Of a stretch of 64,000 nt of DNA, positions 58,591 through 64,000 are shown piece after piece (the stretch's first letter is position 1; the number at the start of each line of letters is the position of its first letter). The stretch spans positions 62,001 through 126,000 of the forward strand of contig NZ_JAGIBH010000014.1 of assembly GCF_017744445.1 (NCBI RefSeq). The letters are read 5' to 3'. The DNA is from Caulobacter sp. Its GTDB lineage: Bacteria > Pseudomonadota > Alphaproteobacteria > Caulobacterales > Caulobacteraceae. Under the pieces are notes generated by a model. The model was not told where the DNA came from and did not search any database. It was given only the letters and a program-made list of their open reading frames with translations. Made by a program: the position numbers and the translations under genes.

Positions 58591-59217
58591 ATGAGCGATC
58601 TGGTCCTGCCGAAAGGGCGCACGGCCCTGCTGCTGATCGATCCCTACAACGACTTCTTGGCCGAGGGCGGCAAGCTGTGGGGCCGGGTGGCGGCCACCAA
58701 GGGCGCCGAAGGTCTGCACGATCACATGAAGGCGGTACTGGCCGCGGCCCGCGCGGCGGGGGTCACGGTGTTCGTCGTGCCGCATCATCGCTACGCGCCG
58801 GGTGATCTAGACACGTGGCAGCATCCCAATCCCTACATCCAGGCCAGCGCCCGGGGCCTTGTCTTCGAGAAGGGCGGCTGGGGCGGTGAATGGCATCCGG
58901 ACTTCGCGCCGCAAGCTGGCGACGTGATCGTGGGCGAACACTGGTCCAGTGGCTTCTCGGGCACGGATCTCGATCTGCGGCTGAAGCAGCGCGGCGCGAC
59001 GCATCTCGTCCTGATCGGCCTGGCCGCCAACACCTGCGTCGAGGGCACCGGCCGGTCGGCGTCCGAGCTGGGCTACCACGTCACCCTGGTGCGCGACGCC
59101 ACGGCGGCGTTTTCCGACGAGGCCCTGCACGCGGCCCACGACATCAACGGCCCGACCTACGCCCATGCGATCGTCACGAGCGCGGAGGTGGTGCGGGCCC
59201 TGAACGCCCTCTCCTAG
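58591..59217 (+). CDS. Isochorismatase-like cysteine hydrolase
   Basis: A 208-residue protein. The catalytic Asp lies in LLIDPYNDF (about 17) and the nucleophile Cys in GLAANTCVEGT (about 148). The usual Lys of the triad is not at its place: that segment reads VIVGEHWSSGFSGTDLD, as in a subgroup that has Glu-His-Trp there. Substrate unknown. A repeat element follows the stop directly. Confidence 0.87.
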   Translation: MSDLVLPKGRTALLLIDPYNDFLAEGGKLWGRVAATKGAEGLHDHMKAVLAAARAAGVTVFVVPHHRYAPGDLDTWQHPNPYIQASARGLVFEKGGWGGEWHPDFAPQAGDVIVGEHWSSGFSGTDLDLRLKQRGATHLVLIGLAANTCVEGTGRSASELGYHVTLVRDATAAFSDEALHAAHDINGPTYAHAIVTSAEVVRALNALS

Positions 59218-59350
59218 TTCCGTCTCCCCGGCGAAAGCCGGGGCCCAGATCGAACCCACTAAGGCCGGTCCTCAGGGCAATGGCGTATCTCGGATCATCC
59301 CCAAGCTCTCAAGATGAATCTGGGTCCCGGCTTTCGCCGGAAAAACGGAA
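59218..59350. repeat. Intergenic inverted-repeat element, GCGAAAGC type
   Basis: The 33-bp arms at 59218-59250 and 59318-59350 are nearly perfect inverted copies, both containing CCGGC-GAAA-GCCGG. They belong to the family at 41974-42096. The 67-bp centre shows no gene. Confidence 0.8.
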
Positions 59351-59363
59351 TACGCTGGGGAAA

Positions 59364-59609
59364 CTAGAAAGCCTCCGCCACCCCGCCGATGCGGCGAGCG
59401 GGACGGCCGTCCATTCCACGCCGGATCTTGGGGCCAAACTTGGTGGCGGCGGTCAGGCGGCGGACCATCTTGTGGTCGCCGGTCCGGGCGAACAGCTTGG
59501 CGGCGGCGGTCCACAGGGTGGTGGTCACCGGATGCGGCAGGACGATCCCCGCTCCGACGCCGGCGATCAGCAGGCTCCAGCCCGACAAGCGGATGGCGGC
59601 GGTGGTCAT
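59364..59609 (-). CDS. Small membrane protein of unknown function
   Basis: An 81-residue protein with one N-terminal helix (SLLIAGVGAGIVLPHPVTTTL) and a basic second half (HKMVRRLTAATKFGPKIRRG). The start has GGAGAGA upstream on the minus strand. Not recognised; small secreted-regulator or anchor roles are guesses. Confidence 0.6.
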   Translation of the reverse strand: MTTAAIRLSGWSLLIAGVGAGIVLPHPVTTTLWTAAAKLFARTGDHKMVRRLTAATKFGPKIRRGMDGRPARRIGGVAEAF

Positions 59610-59743
59610 GGGCGTCTCTCCTGCGACTGGGTTGCAAAGAGACCTTGGCCGCCGAGGCGCGATAAATCCAATTGATCGTTTTTGTTTCGAGGATCGATCT
59701 TCCCTATAGGACGCCGTAGAGCGCGCGGGTTAAGCCTCGCCAC

Positions 59744-60679
59744 ATGACGACCACCGCCATCCTGCCCGACGCCGCCGCGACCAACTGGGTCGACCGCCAC
59801 GCGCCCGAGAACCTGCGGCCCTGGCTGAAGCTGGGTCGGTTCGATCGGCCGGCGGGGATCTGGCTGCTGATGCTGCCCGGCTGGCAAGGCATCGCCCTGG
59901 CCGCGGCCGAGCAGGGTCGTTGGCCCAATCCGCTGCTGCTGCTGGCGGTGTTCGTCGGCGCGGCCCTGATGCGGGCGGCTGGCTGCGCGTTCAACGACAT
60001 CGTCGACCGCGACTTCGACGCCCAGGTCGCCCGCACCGCCATGCGCCCGATCCCGGCCGGGCTGATCACCGTCAAGCAGGCCTGGATGTTCCTGGTCGGC
60101 TGCAGCCTGGTCAGCCTGCTGATCCTGCTGACCCTGGGCTGGGTGGCGATCGGGCTGGGCGTGGCCTCGCTGGCGCTGGTGGCCGGCTATCCGTTCATGA
60201 AGCGGATCACCTGGTGGCCGCAGGCGTGGCTGGGCCTGACCTTCAACTGGGGCGCCCTTTTGGGCTACGCCGCCGCCACGGGTCACCTGTCGTGGTCGGC
60301 CGCCCTGCTTTACGCCGCGGGCATCTTCTGGACCCTGGGCTACGACACGATCTACGCGATCCAGGACATCGAGGACGACGCCCTGGCCGGCATCAAGTCG
60401 TCGACGCGGCGGCTGGGCCAGCACGTTCAGCTGGGCGTGGCCGGCTTCTACCTGGCCTCGTTCTGCCTGCTGGTCGCGGCCGGATGGGTCGGAAACATCG
60501 GCCCGCTGTTCCTGCCCTTGGCGGCCCTCTTCGCCCTGCACCTGTCGCGCCAGGCGGCCGCCGTCCGCGTGGACGACGGCCCGGCAGCGCTGAAGCTGTT
60601 CAAGTCCAACGCCATCGCCGGCCTGATCGTGTTCGCCGGCCTGGTCGCCGGGCTGTGGAAGCCGGGCGTGAGTTTCTAG
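59744..60679 (+). CDS. ubiA: 4-hydroxybenzoate octaprenyltransferase
   Basis: A 311-residue membrane prenyltransferase of ubiquinone synthesis. The two Asp-rich motifs are NDIVDRDFD (about residue 84) and YDTIYAIQDIEDD (about 204). About nine helices. The stop shares CTAG with the stop of the convergent small protein gene. Confidence 0.94.
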   Translation: MTTTAILPDAAATNWVDRHAPENLRPWLKLGRFDRPAGIWLLMLPGWQGIALAAAEQGRWPNPLLLLAVFVGAALMRAAGCAFNDIVDRDFDAQVARTAMRPIPAGLITVKQAWMFLVGCSLVSLLILLTLGWVAIGLGVASLALVAGYPFMKRITWWPQAWLGLTFNWGALLGYAAATGHLSWSAALLYAAGIFWTLGYDTIYAIQDIEDDALAGIKSSTRRLGQHVQLGVAGFYLASFCLLVAAGWVGNIGPLFLPLAALFALHLSRQAAAVRVDDGPAALKLFKSNAIAGLIVFAGLVAGLWKPGVSF

Positions 60680-61026
60680 AACGGACCCTGGCTGTAGACA
60701 CGGTCCATCACCGTGTTCAGCTGGCGGATGCGGCCGTCATAGCTGCGCTTCAGGCAGGCCTGGTTGCCGCCGCACTGCTTGCGCGCCTGCAGCCACGAGC
60801 GCTGGTCGTCCATGATCGCCCCGCGACCGCCCATCGGCACCAGGTGGCGGGTGATGCCGTACAGCTGGTCCATCCGCACGTCCTGGTCGTTGAGGTCGCG
60901 GTTGGCGCAGATCGCCTTCTCGTCGGCGGTGCGGGCCTTGCGGCAGTCGAAACTGGCGGCGGCCGCCGGTAGGGCGGTCGCAGCGCAGACGGCGGTCAGG
61001 ACGAGAGCGGGGATCAGGCGGCGCAT
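60676..61026 (-). CDS. Exported LprI-like (DUF1311) protein
   Basis: A 116-residue protein: signal peptide (LIPALVLTAVCAATALPAAAA), then FDCRKARTADEKAICANRDL, four cysteines and a final helix, as in the DUF1311/LprI N-terminal family. LprI of mycobacteria inhibits lysozyme; members are otherwise uncharacterised. The ATG at 61026 starts the signal; upstream frame starts are within the leader. Confidence 0.82.
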   Translation of the reverse strand: MRRLIPALVLTAVCAATALPAAAASFDCRKARTADEKAICANRDLNDQDVRMDQLYGITRHLVPMGGRGAIMDDQRSWLQARKQCGGNQACLKRSYDGRIRQLNTVMDRVYSQGPF

Positions 61027-61093
61027 CGAGGGCTCCAGAATGTGACGTCGGGTCATGCTGTCGGGTCTAAGCTGAATGTGCGATGATCGTTCC

Positions 61094-62038
61094 ATGGCCG
61101 TAGCTCCCCGCGTCAAGCCGCAGGACCTGTTCACGCCCGACGAATGGACGCGAATTTCCGCGCGCTCGTCCTGGCGAGGCATCGCGATGGTCGCCCACGC
61201 CTGGGTCGTGATCCTGGCCGCCGGCGCGCTGTTCGTCGCCTTCCCCAACCCGCTGACCTACGTGCTGGCCGTGATGCTGATCGGCGCGCGGCAGCTGGGC
61301 CTGGCGATCCTGATGCACGAGGCCGCGCATGGCGGTTTGCATCCCAATCTCAAGGTCAATGACTGGCTGGGCGAGTGGCTGTGCGCCGCCCCGACGGGCG
61401 CCTCGCTGGCCAAGTACCGCCCCTATCACCTGACCCACCACAAGTTCGCCCAGCAGGCCGAGGATCCGGACCTGATCCTGTCGGCGCCCTTCCCAACCAC
61501 GCGGGCGTCCCTGCGGCGGAAGATCGTGCGGGACCTGACGGGGCAGACCTTCTTCAAGCAGCGCTTCGGCCCGCTCCTAGGGAAGATGAGGGGCGACGCC
61601 CCGAAAGGCGCGATCTTCGCCGGCGAGGTGTCGCGGCAGAAGCCGTTCCTGCTGTGGAACCTCGCCATCCTGGTCGTGCTGTCGGCGTTCGGCCTGTGGT
61701 GGGCGTGGCTCGCCCTCTGGATCGTGCCGATGGCGACCTGGTTCCCGCTGGTCACCCGCCTGCGCAACATCGCCGAGCACGCCCTGGTGGCCAAGGACGA
61801 GCCCGACCCGTTCCGCCACGCCCGCACCACCAAGGCCAACTGGCTGGAGCGCGCCCTGATCGCGCCCTATCACGTCAACTTCCACGCCGAGCACCACATG
61901 TTCATGCACACCCCGTGCTGGAACCTGCCGATGGCCCACCGGCTGCTGGAGCAGAAGGGCCTGACGTCCGGAATGCTGACCGCGCCGGGCTATCTGACCG
62001 TGCTGAAGGCCGCCTCGAGCAAACCGGTCGCGGCTTGA
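61094..62038 (+). CDS. Fatty acid desaturase family membrane protein
   Basis: About 314 residues with the three His boxes of membrane di-iron desaturases: HEAAHGG, HLTHHKF and HAEHHMF. Two helix pairs separate them. The likely role is desaturation or hydroxylation of a lipid or carotenoid. An in-frame ATG at 61076 is also possible, but the ATG at 61094 starts MAVAPRV. Substrate not defined. Confidence 0.87.
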   Translation: MAVAPRVKPQDLFTPDEWTRISARSSWRGIAMVAHAWVVILAAGALFVAFPNPLTYVLAVMLIGARQLGLAILMHEAAHGGLHPNLKVNDWLGEWLCAAPTGASLAKYRPYHLTHHKFAQQAEDPDLILSAPFPTTRASLRRKIVRDLTGQTFFKQRFGPLLGKMRGDAPKGAIFAGEVSRQKPFLLWNLAILVVLSAFGLWWAWLALWIVPMATWFPLVTRLRNIAEHALVAKDEPDPFRHARTTKANWLERALIAPYHVNFHAEHHMFMHTPCWNLPMAHRLLEQKGLTSGMLTAPGYLTVLKAASSKPVAA

Positions 62039-62062
62039 CCGCCCGCGTGCTCTAAGCGCGGC

Positions 62063-62722
62063 ATGATCGTCCAGACCCTGGAAGGCCGCCGGGCCTTCAT
62101 CCGCGACAACACGCGCTTCCAGCCGACGCCGCACGCGCCGGAGCTGTCGCTGCATCTGGCCAACGAGATCACCCCGATCTGGCAGCTGACCGAGGAAGCC
62201 CTCGAAGAGATCGGCCTGCCGCCGCCATTCTGGGCCTTCGCCTGGGCGGGCGGCCAGGCCCTGGCGCGCTACATCCTGGATCATCCGGAAACCGTCGCCG
62301 GCAAGCGGGTCATCGACTTCGCCACCGGCTCGGGCATCGTCGCCATCGCCGCGATGAAGGCCGGCGCGACCAGCGTGCTGGCCGCCGATATCGACATCTT
62401 CTGCGAAGCGGCCGTCGGGCTGAACGCCGAGGCCAACGGGGTCGAAGTGGCTTTCACCGACGTCAACCTGCTCGACGCTCCGCCGCCGGAAGCCGACGTC
62501 CTGCTGGCCGGCGACATCTGCTACGAGCGGCCGATGGCCGAGGCGGTGATGGCCTGGCTGCGGCAAGGCCGGGCCGCCGGCGCCAGTGTGTTCATCGGCG
62601 ATCCGGGCCGCACCTATTTCCGCAAGGACGACCTGGTGAAACTGGCCGAGTACCAGGTCGAGACCACCCGCGAGCTCGAGGACTTCGCCGTCAAGCGCAC
62701 CAGCGTCTGGACTCTGCCTTAG
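62063..62722 (+). CDS. Class I SAM-dependent methyltransferase, Nnt1/ETFB-KMT type
   Basis: A 219-residue methyltransferase with the SAM motif VIDFATGSGIVAIAA (about 85-99) and AADID. The LLAGDICYE segment is the conserved motif of the lysine methyltransferase group related to PrmA and to the electron-transfer-flavoprotein beta-subunit enzyme. The PPFWAFAWAGGQALARY start is also typical. The target protein is not known. Confidence 0.85.
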   Translation: MIVQTLEGRRAFIRDNTRFQPTPHAPELSLHLANEITPIWQLTEEALEEIGLPPPFWAFAWAGGQALARYILDHPETVAGKRVIDFATGSGIVAIAAMKAGATSVLAADIDIFCEAAVGLNAEANGVEVAFTDVNLLDAPPPEADVLLAGDICYERPMAEAVMAWLRQGRAAGASVFIGDPGRTYFRKDDLVKLAEYQVETTRELEDFAVKRTSVWTLP

Positions 62723-62766
62723 CGGCAAACTAGAACAATTAGAGAACGTTTCTTCAGGAGACCACC

Positions 62767-63120
62767 ATGCGCGAGGACGGCAAGATCGACTATATCGAAT
62801 GGCCCGGTGGCGACCTGCCGGCGACCAAGAGCTTCTATTCGGCCGCCTTCGGCTGGAGCTTCGTCGACTACGGTCCCGACTATGTCGCCTTCGAAGGCCA
62901 GGGCGCCGACGGCGGTTTCGCCAAGCCGCAGGAAGGCTCCAGCGACCGTCCGCTGGTCATCCTGTACGCCAACGACCTGGAAGCCATGCTGGACAAGGTG
63001 ACCAAGGCCGGCGGCGTGATCACCGCCCCGATCTTCAGCTTCCCCGGCGGCCGCCGCTTCCATTTCACCGACCCGTCCGGCAATGAGCTGGGCGTGTGGA
63101 GCGCGACGGGGGTCGAATAG
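62767..63120 (+). CDS. VOC family protein
   Basis: A 117-residue single glyoxalase-fold domain: IDYIEWPGGDLPATKSFYSA and the C-terminal FHFTDPSGNELGVW hold the metal-site positions of the VOC superfamily. It has an AGGAG ribosome site. Enzymatic or resistance role not defined. Confidence 0.88.
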   Translation: MREDGKIDYIEWPGGDLPATKSFYSAAFGWSFVDYGPDYVAFEGQGADGGFAKPQEGSSDRPLVILYANDLEAMLDKVTKAGGVITAPIFSFPGGRRFHFTDPSGNELGVWSATGVE

Positions 63121-63258
63121 CACCCCTTCTCCCCTTGCGGGAGAAGGTGGCGGCGAAGCCGACGGATGAGGGGTTGAAAGACCTGTCCGGACAGCGGAGC
63201 GCGACCCCTCACCCGGCCCTGCGGGCCACCCTCTCCCGCAAGGGGAGAGGGATACCCC
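63121..63258. repeat. Intergenic inverted-repeat element, TCTCCC type
   Basis: CACCCCTTCTCCCC at the left and CCCTCTCCCGCAAGGGG at the right are inverted relatives. Inner hairpins include TTCTCCCC-TTGCGGGAGAA (about 63127-63145) and CCTCTCCC-style repeats. The element fills the gap before the CxxCxxCC genes and carries no gene. Confidence 0.75.
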
Positions 63259-63326
63259 ATCAAACCGTCACACAAGCTTCGTAACGTCCGCCTCCTGACG
63301 ATTGGCCAGTTCGGGCGGGGGCGGGC

Positions 63327-63764
63327 ATGGCGGACAAGAGCTGCGGCGGTTGCGGCATGTGCTGCAAGCTGATGGGCGTGGAGGCGCTGGCCAAGCCGCC
63401 CCATGCCTGGTGCGGCCATTTCCGCAAAGGCGCGGGCTGCACGATCTATGCCGAGCGCCCGATCGCCTGTGCCGACTTCGCCTGCTATTGGCTCAAGAGC
63501 GAAGGCCTGGGCGAGGAATGGCGGCCGGACCGCGCCCGCTTCGTCCTGCACCGTGAGGATCAGGGCCACCGCATGGTGGTCGAGGTCGATCCGGCGAGCC
63601 CCGAGGCGTGGCGCAAGGCCCCCTACCACGCCACCCTGCGGGCCTGGGCCGCGCGGGGCGCCCGTGACGGCCTGACCCTGAACGTGCTGGTCGGCCAGCG
63701 CGGCTACGAGATCCGTTCCGACCGCGATGTCGATCTCGGTGTCGTGCGGAGCTTCGCGGCATGA
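63327..63764 (+). CDS. YkgJ-like CxxCxxCC metal-binding protein, first copy
   Basis: A 145-residue cytosolic protein starting with a CGGCGMCC cluster (about residues 6-13), a further CGHF (Cys29) and CTIYAERP, then ACADFACYW. The cysteine pattern is that of the YkgJ family, proposed to bind zinc or iron. Its stop overlaps the start of a second copy (ATGA). Confidence 0.82.
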   Translation: MADKSCGGCGMCCKLMGVEALAKPPHAWCGHFRKGAGCTIYAERPIACADFACYWLKSEGLGEEWRPDRARFVLHREDQGHRMVVEVDPASPEAWRKAPYHATLRAWAARGARDGLTLNVLVGQRGYEIRSDRDVDLGVVRSFAA

Positions 63765-64000
63765 CCGACGCGGCGCTCTACGCCCAACCCGCCGCCGGCA
63801 AGACCTGCGGATTCTGCGGCCTGTGCTGCAAGGTCCTGGCGATCGAGGCGCTGGACAAGGCCGACGGCGTCTGGTGCTCGCACTTCCGGAAGGGCGGCGG
63901 CTGCGGGAACTATGAGCACCGCCCGACGGCGTGCCGGGGCTTCATGTGCCTGTGGATCACGTCCGAGAAGCTGGGTCCCGAGTGGCGGCCCGACAAGGCC
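63761..64000 (+). CDS. YkgJ-like CxxCxxCC protein, second copy (cut by window end)
   Basis: Eighty residues are visible and the frame continues past 64000. It shares the CGFCGLCC cluster, the CSHF cysteine, GCGNYEHRP and ACRGFMC with the first copy, and starts inside that gene's stop. The pair is a clear tandem duplication with about 40-50% identity by eye. Confidence 0.8.
   Translation, partial: MTDAALYAQPAAGKTCGFCGLCCKVLAIEALDKADGVWCSHFRKGGGCGNYEHRPTACRGFMCLWITSEKLGPEWRPDKA

Noticed and set aside
1..64000. tRNA, rRNA, CRISPR, IS or prophage
   Set aside because: No cloverleaf-like sequence, no spaced direct repeats and no transposase or phage structural genes were seen; a tRNA scan and an IS search would settle it.

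Overview
The window is GC-rich chromosomal DNA from an alphaproteobacterium, most likely Caulobacter or a close relative. Four things point there. A c-di-GMP phosphodiesterase has the GEDEF site and Arg-Gly C-terminus known for Caulobacter PdeA. A secreted RTX protein ends in a module resembling the N-terminal part of the Caulobacter S-layer protein RsaA, as I remember it. There is a full CtrA box (TTAA-N7-TTAAC). The aa3 oxidase locus has the order typical of alphaproteobacteria. I see no rRNA, tRNA, CRISPR array, insertion sequence or prophage. Gene density is high, with many 1 to 20 bp overlaps, and the few non-coding gaps mostly hold palindromic repeat elements.

Layout. 0-10 kb: a redox-type HxlR regulator divergent from a QorB-like quinone reductase; a serine-recombinase domain that has lost its catalytic residues; an ABC-2 exporter; an NfeD/SPFH membrane pair; a Crp-family regulator; nitronate monooxygenase; an SDR and a site-2 protease. 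10-21 kb: NUDIX, patatin and 3-hydroxybutyrate dehydrogenase; YaaA; the RTX protein; methionine aminopeptidase; a GlcD-type flavoenzyme; a VapBC module; Sua5; a cytochrome b561-YceI fusion beside a stand-alone YceI. 21-28 kb: acyl-CoA dehydrogenase; an OhrR regulator divergent from an exported haloperoxidase-like hydrolase; peroxiredoxin; YqgE; PdeA. 28-38 kb: an acetyltransferase, an M16 peptidase, thrC, SURF1 and DUF983, then the oxidase block ctaE-ctaG-coxF-ctaB-ctaD-ctaC (all minus strand). 38-42 kb: PadR-DUF1700-DUF2807, then tldD. 42-51 kb: two TonB receptors, a POT peptide transporter with an extracytoplasmic insert, a CtrA-box-linked 47-residue membrane protein, and an operon of TonB receptor, secreted protein and MauG-like di-heme enzyme. 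51-64 kb: gshA, rsmE, ppk2, DUF4153, ABC exporter, cysteine hydrolase, ubiA, desaturase, methyltransferase, VOC protein and a tandem pair of CxxCxxCC proteins, the second cut by the window end.

Functional themes are oxidative and thiol stress (HxlR/QorB, OhrR, YceI, peroxiredoxin, YaaA, gshA), respiration and its assembly factors (cta genes, SURF1, DUF983, ubiA), envelope and uptake, and c-di-GMP/cell-cycle control. The observations most worth following up are a bipartite repeat family whose hairpin stems show compensatory base changes, the di-heme enzyme/secreted protein/TonB receptor operon, the RTX protein with its RsaA-like tail, the dead recombinase domain, and the CtrA-linked small membrane protein.
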